Assembly (NCBI GenBank): GCA_028277885.1
Contig: JANQFK010000012.1
Location: forward strand, 1 to 56,014
Origin: Myxococcota bacterium
GTDB lineage: Bacteria; Myxococcota_A; UBA9160; UBA6930
Direction: 5' to 3'
Length of the DNA stretch: 56,014 nt
Part shown: in pieces, positions 48,202-55,955 of the stretch
Numbering within the stretch: position 1 is the stretch's first letter
Layout: each line of letters starts with the position of its first letter
The notes under the pieces: generated by a model
What the model saw: only the letters and a program-made list of their open reading frames with translations
Told to the model about the DNA's origin: nothing
The model's database searches: none
Program-made: the position numbers and the translations under genes

Positions 48202-48236
48202 GTTTCAGCCTGAAACGGAGCGCGGCAGGATCTGCC
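48202..48236. promoter_or_regulatory. candidate activator sites upstream of flgB
   Basis: Two palindromes lie between the flrC-like stop and the sigma-54 promoter: GTTTCAG-C-CTGAAAC (48202-48216) and GGCAG-GAT-CTGCC (48224-48236). The first is centred about 70 bp upstream of the -24 element. Both have near-copies upstream of the other sigma-54 promoter. A role as the activator enhancer is inference. Confidence 0.6.
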
Positions 48237-48243
48237 CCCGCGC

Positions 48244-49545
48244 TCAGGCGAGGTCGTAGAGCCGGATCTTGTTGCGCAGCGTCCGGACGCTGATGCCGAG
48301 GGCCCGGGAGGCCAGGGTGCGGTTGCCGCGGGCCTGGTGCAGCGAGCGCTCGACGGCGGCGCGCTCGAGCTCGCGCAGGTTGAGGGAGCGCAGGCCTTCG
48401 GGCAGCAGCTCGGGGGCCGCGGCCTTGCCCGCGCGGGCCCCCAGGAGCCGCTCGACGTCGACGTCCCGCCCCGGGAACAGCACCGCGGCCCGGCGCATCA
48501 GGTTCTCCAGCTCGCGCACGTTTCCCCGGTACGGCAGCCGGCAGAGTGCGTCGAGGGCGGCCTCGCCGAGGCGCGGTGGCTCGCTCCCGGTGCCGCGGGC
48601 GAACCGCTCGAGGAAGGTCCGGGCGAGCCCGGGCACGTCGCCGGGCCGCTCGCGCAGGGGCGGCACGCGGAAGTGGATCACGTCCAGGCGGTAGTAGAGG
48701 TCCTCGCGGAAGCGGCCGGCCGCCACCTCGGCGACGAGGTCGCGCTGGGTGGTGACCACGATGCGCGCGTCCACGGGCGTCGCGACGCTCGTGCCGAGGG
48801 GGGTCACCTCCTTCTCCTGGAGCACCCGCAGCAGCTTGGGCTGGAGCCCCGGCGCGAGATCGCCCACCTCGTCGAGCACCAGGGTCCCGCCGTCCGCGGT
48901 GGCGATCTGTCCCGTGCGCGGCTCCACGGCGCCGGTGAAGGCGCCCTGGGCGTGGCCGAACAGCTCGCTCTCGGCGAGGGACTCGTGGAGCCCGCCGCAG
49001 TTCACCAGCACGCAGGGCCCGCTGCGGCGCCGGCTCAGCCGGTGGACCCGGCGCGCCAGCAGCTCCTTGCCGGTCCCGCTCTCGCCCACGATGCGGATCG
49101 TGGCCTCGGTGCTGGCGGCTCGGCGCAGCTCGGCGAGCAGCCGGAGCACGGCCGGGTCCCAGGTGAGGAAGCCGCCCTCGAGCGGCTCGGCCCGGGCCGC
49201 CTCGACGGCGCCGAGGGCGCGCTCCAGTGCGACGCGACCGAAGGGCTTGCGCAGGAAGTCCTCGGCCCCGCGGCGCAGGGCCTCGACGACCCGCTCCACC
49301 CGGGGCTCGGCCCCCATCGCGACCACGCCCACGCCGGGCGCCCGGGCACGGATGGCGTCGATGGCGGCGAGATCCGCCGAGCGGGACACGTCGAGCAGCA
49401 CTGCGTCGAAGCCGCCGCCCCCGAGCGCGCGCAGGGCCGACGCCTGGCTGGCCGTCGCGTCGGCCTCCCAGCCGGCGGAGCGCACCACGCGCAGCAGCTC
49501 GCGCCCCAGGGTCGGGGCGGGCTCCACCACCAGCACGCGGCTCAC
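48244..49545 (-). CDS. sigma-54-dependent flagellar activator (FlrC/FlbD-like)
   Basis: Protein of 433 aa with a receiver domain, an AAA+ sigma-54 interaction domain and a Fis-type helix-turn-helix. The receiver has the Asp region VLLDVS and Lys in FLRKPF, but the usual N-terminal acidic pair is reduced to VVEP. The AAA+ domain has Walker A GESGTGKE, the sigma-54 loop GAFTGA, and Walker B GGTLVLDEVGDL. The C-terminal ALGISVRTLRNKIRLY binds DNA. It should activate the two sigma-54 promoters here. The GTG at 49545 overlaps the sensor stop. Confidence 0.92.
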   Translation of the reverse strand: MSRVLVVEPAPTLGRELLRVVRSAGWEADATASQASALRALGGGGFDAVLLDVSRSADLAAIDAIRARAPGVGVVAMGAEPRVERVVEALRRGAEDFLRKPFGRVALERALGAVEAARAEPLEGGFLTWDPAVLRLLAELRRAASTEATIRIVGESGTGKELLARRVHRLSRRRSGPCVLVNCGGLHESLAESELFGHAQGAFTGAVEPRTGQIATADGGTLVLDEVGDLAPGLQPKLLRVLQEKEVTPLGTSVATPVDARIVVTTQRDLVAEVAAGRFREDLYYRLDVIHFRVPPLRERPGDVPGLARTFLERFARGTGSEPPRLGEAALDALCRLPYRGNVRELENLMRRAAVLFPGRDVDVERLLGARAGKAAAPELLPEGLRSLNLRELERAAVERSLHQARGNRTLASRALGISVRTLRNKIRLYDLA

Positions 49546-50126
49546 GGGTCCACCTCGCGCCGCAGCCACAGGGTGGCGCCCTGGCCCGAGGGCGTGGGCT
49601 CGAGCTCGGCGCCGAGGCGAAGGGCCAGGGCCCGGGCGCTCTCGAAGGCGCAGGGGTCGGGGCCGAGCAGACCGACGCCGTAGCGCGCCCCCTCGTCGTC
49701 GAGGGAGAGGGTGAGGCCGCGCCCCGCGATCCCCGCCGCCAGGGCGTCGCGCACCAGGGCCACCGCGGAGCGACGCAGCGCCTCGGCGTCGCCGGGAAGC
49801 GGAGTCTCGGGCAGGCGCAGGGTCGTCTCCACGCCGAGGGCCTCGAGGGCGGGACCGAAGCGGCTCCAGGCCCGTGCGAGCGCGCCGCGGCAGTCGGGGT
49901 CCGCGGCCCGGGTCGCGCCGGCTCCGGCTCCGAGCAGCGCCCGCAGCGCGCCGTCGAGCCCCGCGTCCACCTCGGCCACCGCGCCAGCGATGCGCTCGGC
50001 CAGGGCGCGGGCGCCGGGAGTCGCGCCGTCGCGGCGCAGCTCGTCGGCGGCGAGCTCGATGCAGCCCAGGGGCGAGCGGAGCCCCACCAGCCCCGCCGCG
50101 ATCCGCCCGTTGCGTGCGTCGCTCAC
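49542..50126 (-). CDS. degenerate FlrB/FleS-like sensor partner
   Basis: Protein of 194 aa in the position of the cognate kinase of the activator. Its N-terminal helix pair resembles a dimerisation domain, but the H-box position reads GLRSPLGCIELAADEL with no His. The ATP-binding half (LRRSAVALVRDALAAGIAGRG; GPDPCAFESARALALRLGAEL; TLWLRREV) keeps the fold outline but lacks clear N and G boxes. It is probably not an active kinase; a regulatory or anti-activator role is possible. The GTG at 50126 overlaps the repeat-protein stop. Confidence 0.65.
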   Translation of the reverse strand: MSDARNGRIAAGLVGLRSPLGCIELAADELRRDGATPGARALAERIAGAVAEVDAGLDGALRALLGAGAGATRAADPDCRGALARAWSRFGPALEALGVETTLRLPETPLPGDAEALRRSAVALVRDALAAGIAGRGLTLSLDDEGARYGVGLLGPDPCAFESARALALRLGAELEPTPSGQGATLWLRREVDP

Positions 50127-52078
50127 GGCCGATCCCCGCCGCCGCGAAGCTCGCGCCGCCCGACGCCGATCGCCTCGCGCAGGCCGATCGCCTCGAGCTC
50201 GTCCGCGGCGAGCCGCGCCCAGGGCCCGCCCTCGGGCTCGGCCGCCGAGGCGCGCCAGGCCTCGCGGGCGTCGTCCGGCTCCGCGGCCAGCTCGCCGTTC
50301 CAGTAGAGCGCGCGGGCGCGCAGCGGGCCCGCGTCCAGCAGCGCGGCGGCGCGCCCGTAGAGCGAGCGCGCCCGGGAGCGGTCGCCCGCCGCGCGGTGCA
50401 GGTCGGCGGCGTGGAGCAGCGCCTCGTGGCGCAGCCGGGCCCGGGCCGGGGCCTCGCCCGCGGGAGCCTCGGAGAGCACGGAGCGAAGGGTCGCGCGCGC
50501 CTCGCTGCCCGCCCCCACACGCAGCGCCGCCAGCGCGAACACGCGCACGGCCTCGGGCTCGCGCGCGGCATCCACGGAGCCCGCGACCAGGGCCGGCTCG
50601 AGCAGCTCCAACGCCTCGGCGGGTCGCTCCTCGTGCAGCTCGATGCGCGCCAGCAGCAGCGTCCAGGCCCCGAGCTCCGGCACCTCGCGGCCGGAGAGGG
50701 CGCGGCTCAGGTTCGCCTCGGCGGGTGCCCGGGCCGCCGCGATGCGGCCGGCCTCGAAGGAGGCGCGCGCCGTGCGCAGCGAGACGCGCGGCACGACCTC
50801 GACGCCGAAGCGCCGGGTGACGCCGCGGTAGACGTCGAGGGCCGGGCCCGCGAAGCCCAGCTCGAGCAAGCAGTCGCCGAGGCGCAGGAACGGGTCGGGA
50901 ACGCCGCCGTGGCGGAGCAGCAGGCTGCGGCGGCCCGCCAGCCGCCGCGTCACGTCGACGCAGCCGGTCCCGGCCGCGGTGGCGGCCTGCAGCGCCGCGT
51001 CGGTCTCGGCGGCGAGGTCGGGCACGAACTCCGCCGCGCGCGCATCGGTGGCGAGCTTCACGAGGAGCTCGAGGGCCGCGTCCACCTCCCCCGCGGCGCG
51101 CAGCCGGCCGGCCAGCACGCCGCGCGCATAGGTGGCGAGGCTGCGGTGCCCGCCGCTGGCGATGCGGGTGAGGCGCCGGCGCACCTCGCGGTCGCCCGTC
51201 GGCGCCAGCCCCGTGTGGACCAGCCGCACCCGGGCCAGCTCGCCCACCGGGCGCCCGGCGTGGCGCGCCGCGATGCCGCGCAGCACGGCGCGCGCCTCCT
51301 CGTCGGCCCCCAGGGCGAAGAGCACGTCGGCGCGCCGCACGCCGACCAGGGCCCGCGTGTCGGCGTCGAGGGCATCCTCGTCGAGGCGCGAGAGCCACCT
51401 CCGCGCGGCCTCGAGGTCACCGGCCTCGAGGGCGAGCTCGGCGGCGCGGGCGCCCCAGCGCGCCGGCTCGGCGCCGAACTCGGTGCCCCGTGCGAGCCCC
51501 CGCGCGAACTCCTCGAGGTCGCCCGCGAGCTCGGCCCGGCGCAGCCGGGCCGCAGCGCGGATGCGGACGCCGCGCGCCTCGGCGAGGCCGGCGTAGAGGG
51601 GAGCCGCCTCGGCGGAGCGCCCGTCGCGGTGCAGCGCCTCGGCGCGGTAGAAGCGCGCGGCCTCGCGAAGCGCCCGGGGAGGCTCCGCGTCCGCGAGGTC
51701 CGCGAAGGCGCGCTCCGCCCGGGACGCCTGGACCCGAGCTTCGGGCAGGTGTCCGCGCAGCAGCTCGAGGCGTGCCAGCTCGAGGTGCGCGCAGGCCCGG
51801 ACGCGCGCTTCGCCCGAGCGGGCGAGTTCGTCCAGCGCGGACCGGGGGTCCGGCGGCTCGCCGCCCTCCGGAGCCGTGGCGCTGCGGATCGCCTCGAAGG
51901 TCGCGTCGCCGGGTGCGGTGCGGCAGACCGGCGGCGCGTCCACGGCCGGCGACGCCGCCGCCCGGCTGGGCAGCACCGCGTAGGGGCTCGGCTCCGGGAG
52001 ACGCGCCTCGGCCCGCCCCGAGGCGGCGGCGAGGAGCAGGAGGCCCGTCGCGAGCGCGCCGGCCCCGCAGGCCTTCAC
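50123..52078 (-). CDS. exported helical-repeat (TPR-like) protein in the flagellar regulator operon
   Basis: Protein of 651 aa. The N-terminus KACGAGALATGLLLLAAASGRA is a signal peptide, so it acts in the periplasm. The rest is long alpha-helical pairs with TPR/Sel-like spacing (AHLELARLELLRGHLPEARVQA; AARFYRAEALHRDGRSAEAAPLY; GLADLHRAAGDRSRARSLYGRA-type). It is probably a protein-interaction scaffold. The function is unknown, but its place between the PilZ protein and the sensor/activator genes suggests a checkpoint for flagellar assembly. The GTG at 52078 overlaps the PilZ stop. Confidence 0.7.
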   Translation of the reverse strand: MKACGAGALATGLLLLAAASGRAEARLPEPSPYAVLPSRAAASPAVDAPPVCRTAPGDATFEAIRSATAPEGGEPPDPRSALDELARSGEARVRACAHLELARLELLRGHLPEARVQASRAERAFADLADAEPPRALREAARFYRAEALHRDGRSAEAAPLYAGLAEARGVRIRAAARLRRAELAGDLEEFARGLARGTEFGAEPARWGARAAELALEAGDLEAARRWLSRLDEDALDADTRALVGVRRADVLFALGADEEARAVLRGIAARHAGRPVGELARVRLVHTGLAPTGDREVRRRLTRIASGGHRSLATYARGVLAGRLRAAGEVDAALELLVKLATDARAAEFVPDLAAETDAALQAATAAGTGCVDVTRRLAGRRSLLLRHGGVPDPFLRLGDCLLELGFAGPALDVYRGVTRRFGVEVVPRVSLRTARASFEAGRIAAARAPAEANLSRALSGREVPELGAWTLLLARIELHEERPAEALELLEPALVAGSVDAAREPEAVRVFALAALRVGAGSEARATLRSVLSEAPAGEAPARARLRHEALLHAADLHRAAGDRSRARSLYGRAAALLDAGPLRARALYWNGELAAEPDDAREAWRASAAEPEGGPWARLAADELEAIGLREAIGVGRRELRGGGDRP

Positions 52079-52653
52079 CCCGCGGCCCCGCCCCGCTGGC
52101 GCCGGATCAGCTTGCGCTGCACCTCCACGGCGTGGCGCACGATCGCCTCGCGGTCGGAGTCGTGGATGACCTCGAAGGAGACCGCCGTGGTCTCGCGGTC
52201 GTCCCCCGCCTCGCGCTTCCCGGGGCGCTTCTTGGCGGGCAGGTTGCGGATCACCCGGGCCAGGCAGCGCACCAGCTGGGCGGGCACGCCGGGGATCTCG
52301 AACTCCACCAGGACGGGGTCGCCGGGCACCACCTCGGCATCGGTCACGAAGGCCATGCCCGAGCCGGAGAGCATCACCTCCTGGACGTCCGCGTCGCTGA
52401 ACGCGACGGGATCTCCGATCCCGAGGTGGACCAGGACGCGGTCGAGCTTGCGCTCGATGCGATCGAGCCAGACCGCCAGGGCCTCGTCGATGCGGCCGGT
52501 CTCGGGCGCGCGGCGCTCCGGGATCTCCCGGGCGAGGGTCTCGGCCTCGCGGCCCGCGACCTTGCGGCACTTCACCGGAAGGTGGGTGAGGATGCGGAAG
52601 AAGGCTCGGCGCTCCTCCCCGTCCCCTTCGAGACTGTCGCGTACCTCCGCCAC
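52075..52653 (-). CDS. PilZ-like protein of the flagellar regulator operon
   Basis: Protein of 192 aa. RAFFR near residue 16 fits the RxxxR PilZ motif, and VMLSGSGMAFV resembles D/NxSxxG with Met in the first place. The C-terminal VSFEVIHDSDREAIVRHAVEVQRKL is like other PilZ proteins. It may bind c-di-GMP and link it to flagellar gene control. The GTG at 52653 has GGGGAGGGA upstream. It is the first gene after the second sigma-54 promoter. Confidence 0.72.
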   Translation of the reverse strand: MAEVRDSLEGDGEERRAFFRILTHLPVKCRKVAGREAETLAREIPERRAPETGRIDEALAVWLDRIERKLDRVLVHLGIGDPVAFSDADVQEVMLSGSGMAFVTDAEVVPGDPVLVEFEIPGVPAQLVRCLARVIRNLPAKKRPGKREAGDDRETTAVSFEVIHDSDREAIVRHAVEVQRKLIRRQRGGAAG

Positions 52654-52667
52654 GGGCGTTCCCTCCC

Positions 52668-52693
52668 CTGTCGCCGGGTGCTGTCGCCGGGTG
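52668..52693. repeat. 13-bp direct repeat in the leader
   Basis: CTGTCGCCGGGTG occurs twice in direct tandem (52668-52680 and 52681-52693). It lies between the sigma-54 promoter and the PilZ gene start. Confidence 0.7.
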
Positions 52694-52720
52694 CTGCTCG
52701 ACGGCTACCCGAGCGAGTCG

Positions 52721-52736
52721 AGCAAGTGGCGTGCCA
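52721..52736 (-). promoter_or_regulatory. sigma-54 promoter of the PilZ-repeat-sensor-activator operon
   Basis: The minus strand reads TGGCACGCCACTTGCT, a near-perfect -24/-12 element (TGGCACG-N4-TTGCT). It lies about 68 nt upstream of the PilZ start. The four genes downstream overlap and end with the activator, so autoregulation is implied. Confidence 0.9.
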
Positions 52737-52774
52737 GCCCCGGGCGCCGCGGCGGGCCCCGGAAGCCGCGCCTC

Positions 52775-52833
52775 GTTTCAGGCTGAACGCGGACGTTCCA
52801 TTCCGAACGCCCGGGCGGCAGGATCTTCCGCCC
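52775..52833. promoter_or_regulatory. candidate activator sites upstream of the regulator operon
   Basis: The palindrome TTCAG-G-CTGAA (52777-52787) lies 41 bp upstream of the -24 element. The inverted repeat GGGCGG-CAGGATCTT-CCGCCC (52813-52833) shares GGCAGGATCT with the flgB site. They appear in the same order as upstream of flgB. The second could also act as a terminator for the preceding gene. Confidence 0.55.
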
Positions 52834-52851
52834 GAGGGACCGGCCGTGGGG

Positions 52852-53769
52852 TCAGGCCAGCTTCAGCCGCCGCGACACCTCGCCGGCATCGAGGGGCAGG
52901 TGGAGGACCGTGACCGCCCCCCAGCGCAGGGCGGTCAGCACCGCCTCGCGGGTGGGCTCGGCGCTGGCGAGGGCGATGCGCAGGTCCGCGGTGCGGGCGT
53001 CCCGGCGGAGGTCGTCCAGCAGGTCGAGCGCCGTCACGCCGCCCAGGTCCCAGGCCACGATCACGGCCTCGGTCTCGCGCAGCTCGTCGAGGCTGTGGGG
53101 TCCGAGCTCGGCGGAGTCGAGGGTCCAGACCGCGCGGCCCAGCGCGTCGGACAGGTCCTCGGCGTGCTCGCGCCGCTCGAGGTCGGGGTCGATCACGGCG
53201 ATGGGGCCGCGCTCGCCGCCCACCGCCGCGCCCTCCGGAGCCGGACCGAACCACGCCTGGGCGTCCGGCTCCCGGAACCACACGCAGAGCTCGGCCGCCC
53301 CCGCATCCGCGAGGGTGAGCGAGAAGCCCTGCACGCGGTAGTCGCCCGCGGGCAGGGGGGCGTCCTCGGGCGGGGCCTTCGGCAGCACGGCGCTCGACTC
53401 GTGCTCGAGGGCGGGGCCTTCGGCCTGCTCGGCGAGCACCCGGCCGAGGACGCCGGCGCACAGGTCCGCGGACTCCACGAAGGCGTCGTGGGCCTCGCCC
53501 TCGAAGTCCTGGACGGGCTGGCCCAGCCGCGCCGCGGCGAGCGCGCAGGCGAGGGACCTGGCGGCGACCAGGTAGACGCGCTGGGCCTCGTCCTGCTTCG
53601 AGCGCAGCGCCGCGACGACGAGGACCTCGGACCCCGGCAGCAGCGCGTCCCGGGCTCCCACGCGCAGCGCCCCCGGCGCGAGCGCGGCCGACGAGCCCAG
53701 CAGCCCCTCGAGGTCCGCCGAGGCGGCCTCCGCCCAGTCCCGGGCCACCTGGGCGAGGTCGGCGGGCAT
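52852..53769 (-). CDS. CheX/FliN-like plus receiver-like protein of the flagellar cluster
   Basis: Protein of 305 aa with two parts. Residues about 1-185 have the alternating hydrophobic pattern of a phosphatase/CheX-like or FliN-like domain, with no certain motif. Residues about 190-300 follow a receiver fold (PIAVIDPDLERREHAEDLSDAL; VIVAWDLGG; RIALASAEP; VTVLHLPLDAGE), with Asp in AWD at the phospho-acceptor place but no clear switch Lys. The start overlaps the FliT-like stop (TGATG). It probably has a regulatory role in the flagellar operon; the exact function is unknown. Confidence 0.5.
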   Translation of the reverse strand: MPADLAQVARDWAEAASADLEGLLGSSAALAPGALRVGARDALLPGSEVLVVAALRSKQDEAQRVYLVAARSLACALAAARLGQPVQDFEGEAHDAFVESADLCAGVLGRVLAEQAEGPALEHESSAVLPKAPPEDAPLPAGDYRVQGFSLTLADAGAAELCVWFREPDAQAWFGPAPEGAAVGGERGPIAVIDPDLERREHAEDLSDALGRAVWTLDSAELGPHSLDELRETEAVIVAWDLGGVTALDLLDDLRRDARTADLRIALASAEPTREAVLTALRWGAVTVLHLPLDAGEVSRRLKLA

Positions 53770-54110
53770 CAGACCCGCTTGCTCACGAAGCGCGCGTCGC
53801 CGGCCCCCGAGCCGAGGGAGCGGGCCACCGCCCGGGCGCGCCCGAGCTGGTCGAGCTCGCCGCGCACCGCCTCGAGGGCCTCGCGAGCCAGCGCGAGGGC
53901 GGCGGCGTCGAGCCGGCGCACCTCCTCGATCAGCGCGGCGAGCGGACCGGCGGCGCCGGGGTCCCCGCGCAGCGCCTCGGCGAGGCGGACGGCCTCGGCC
54001 TCGCGACGGTCGAGGGCGGCGGCGAGGGCGACGTCGTCGCCTGCCTCGAGCGCCGCGTGGAGCGCGCGAGCCGTCTCGCGCAGGGCCCGGGCGGCCGCCG
54101 CCGCGCTCAC
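53769..54110 (-). CDS. small FliT/FlgN-like coiled-coil protein
   Basis: Protein of 113 aa made almost entirely of amphipathic helix (ALRETARALHAALEAGDD, EAVRLAEALRGD, ALALAREALEAVRGELDQL). The size, helical content and position directly after fliS fit a FliT- or FlgN-type export chaperone, but no family motif confirms this. The GTG at 54110 overlaps the fliS stop (GTGA), so the two are coupled. Confidence 0.55.
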   Translation of the reverse strand: MSAAAAARALRETARALHAALEAGDDVALAAALDRREAEAVRLAEALRGDPGAAGPLAALIEEVRRLDAAALALAREALEAVRGELDQLGRARAVARSLGSGAGDARFVSKRV

Positions 54111-54496
54111 GACGCGCGCGCCTGGGTCGCCTCGGCTCCCCGGGCGATCTCGACCCACGCCTCGTTCAGGATGCCGAGCACGCGCAGCGCGTCGTCGATG
54201 TGCCGGGGCTCGCCGCGCAGGTTGGCCTCCAGGAGCTGCTCGTTCACGAAGGCGTAGAGCGCGTCGAGGCTCGACGCGATCTCTCCGCCGCGCTCCATGT
54301 CGAGCGCGCTCGCCAGCTCGCTCACGATGGCCATGGCCTTCGAGAGCGCGCGGCCGCGGTCCGCGATGCGCCCCTCACCGTGGCACACCAGGGCGTGCCG
54401 CGCGTTGCGCATCGCGCCCTCGTAGAGCTTCACCACGAGCGTCTCCGGGCTCGCGGTCGAGATGTCCATCTCCTGGTAGCGCTGGAACCCCATCAT
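54107..54496 (-). CDS. fliS: flagellar export chaperone FliS
   Basis: Protein of 129 aa that keeps flagellin from polymerising in the cytoplasm. The N-terminal YQEMDISTASPETLVVKLYEGAMRNA is the standard FliS start (split: ISTASPETLV / KLYEGAMRN), and ALYAFVNEQLLEANLRGE is typical. It lies 43 nt downstream of fliD. The flagellin gene is probably outside the window, to the right. Confidence 0.93.
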   Translation of the reverse strand: MMGFQRYQEMDISTASPETLVVKLYEGAMRNARHALVCHGEGRIADRGRALSKAMAIVSELASALDMERGGEIASSLDALYAFVNEQLLEANLRGEPRHIDDALRVLGILNEAWVEIARGAEATQARAS

Positions 54497-54539
54497 CCCC
54501 CCCTGGATCCCACCCCGCCGGCGCCACGCCGGCGGTTCG

Positions 54540-55955
54540 TCAGAAGCTCACGATCGAGCTCAGGAAGCCCGCCTGGGCCTGCAGCCGCGCCACCGTGGAC
54601 TCGAGCGCGGTGAAGCGCTGCACCAGGCTGAGCTCGCGCTGCTCCAGCCGGGCCTCGAGGCGCTCGATCTGGCGGTCCACCTCGGCGATGCGGTCCGCGA
54701 AGCTGTCGTCCCGCACCGCCAGGGTTCCGTCGCCGCTGCGCGTGATGGGCTCGAGGGCCCGGGCCAGCGCCGTGGCGAGACCGTCGGTGGTCCCGTCCCC
54801 GGCGAGCAGCCGGCGCACGCCCACGGGGTCCTGCTCCAGGGCGGTCGCCATGTCCTCGCGGTCCAGCACGAGGCGTCCCTCGCGATCGAAGGACAGGCCG
54901 ATCTCGCCCAGGAAGGTGAGGGGGCTCCCTTCGAAGGCGTACTCGGCCCCGAGGAGGGTCTGGATCTGGCGCTCGATGCCGCGCACCGTCGCGTCTCCGG
55001 AGAGCGGCCCGGCGCGACCGGCCTCCGCGTCGAAGGCGGCCTGCTCGTCGACGAAGTCGCGCACCCGGTTGTAGGCGTCGGCGAGGGCCTGGAGCTTGTC
55101 CGCGATGGCGTCGTCGTCGCGGGTCACGTCGAGCTGGACCACGTCGGTGGCGTCGCCCGGGTCGTTGGTGCCCGTGAGGGTCAGCGTGACGCCCGGAAGC
55201 ACGTCGTCGATCTCGTTGCCCGGGCGGGTCACGGGCACGCCCAGCACCTCGAGGCTCGCGTCGCTCGCGGTCTGGGCCAGGGCGGCGTCGAGGAACGGGT
55301 TCGCCCCGGCGCCGGAGATCGTCGTCGTGACGCTCAGGTCGTTGGCGGCGCCCACCTGGACGCCCGAGAGGACGAGCCGGTACTCGGTCCCGTCGAACAG
55401 CACGTCGGCGCGCACGTTGCCACCGTTGTTCGCGTCGGCGTTCACGAGGTCGCGCAGGTCCTGGAGGCTGGCCCCGCCCGCGCCGACGGTCACGTCGATG
55501 GAGCTCTCGCCGCCGTAGTCGATGCTGAGGGTCTCTCCCGCGGAGGCGATCGCGTCGGTGTCCGACGCGAAGGTGGTGGTGATCTGCCGGCCCACGCTGG
55601 CGAGGGAGAGCACGCGCACCGAGGTCGACCCCACCGAGGCGTTGCCGCTGGCGGTGGCGGTCACCACGGCCTCGTCGGAGCTCGCCGCCGTGTAGGCGAG
55701 GAACTCCTCGTCGAGGGTGGCGCCGGTGAGCGACTCGTTCTGGTTGTCGAGGGCCCGGGCGGCGTCGCGCAGGGCCAGGAGCTGGGTGTTCAGGTCGCGG
55801 AACAGCGACTGCTCGCGCTCGAAGTCGGCCTTTCGGTTCTCGACGAGGGTGAGCGGGCGGCGCTCGAGCTGGAGCAGGGCGTCGACGAGCGCACCGGTAT
55901 CGAGGCCCGTGGCGAGCCCGCTGAATCGAAAGCTGGAGGACCCGATGTCGTCCAT
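54540..55955 (-). CDS. fliD: flagellar filament cap protein FliD
   Basis: Protein of 471 aa that caps the filament. The N-terminal FRFSGLATGLDTGALVDALLQLERRPL is the FliD start (split: SGLATGLDTGALVDALL / QLERRPL). The Thr/Asp-rich middle forms the variable domain. The C-terminus has coiled-coil helices (EVDRQIERLEARLEQRELSLVQRF, then FTALESTVARLQAQAGFLSSIV). The ATG at 55953-55955 is near the window end; the upstream promoter is not visible. It is the first flagellar gene of the cluster in this window. Confidence 0.95.
   Translation of the reverse strand: MDDIGSSSFRFSGLATGLDTGALVDALLQLERRPLTLVENRKADFEREQSLFRDLNTQLLALRDAARALDNQNESLTGATLDEEFLAYTAASSDEAVVTATASGNASVGSTSVRVLSLASVGRQITTTFASDTDAIASAGETLSIDYGGESSIDVTVGAGGASLQDLRDLVNADANNGGNVRADVLFDGTEYRLVLSGVQVGAANDLSVTTTISGAGANPFLDAALAQTASDASLEVLGVPVTRPGNEIDDVLPGVTLTLTGTNDPGDATDVVQLDVTRDDDAIADKLQALADAYNRVRDFVDEQAAFDAEAGRAGPLSGDATVRGIERQIQTLLGAEYAFEGSPLTFLGEIGLSFDREGRLVLDREDMATALEQDPVGVRRLLAGDGTTDGLATALARALEPITRSGDGTLAVRDDSFADRIAEVDRQIERLEARLEQRELSLVQRFTALESTVARLQAQAGFLSSIVSF

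Noticed and set aside
48244..50571. Longer in-frame version of the activator (775 codons)
   Set aside because: The extension covers the sensor and repeat-protein genes in another frame and has no domain. The GTG at 49545 fits the receiver start and the operon overlap.
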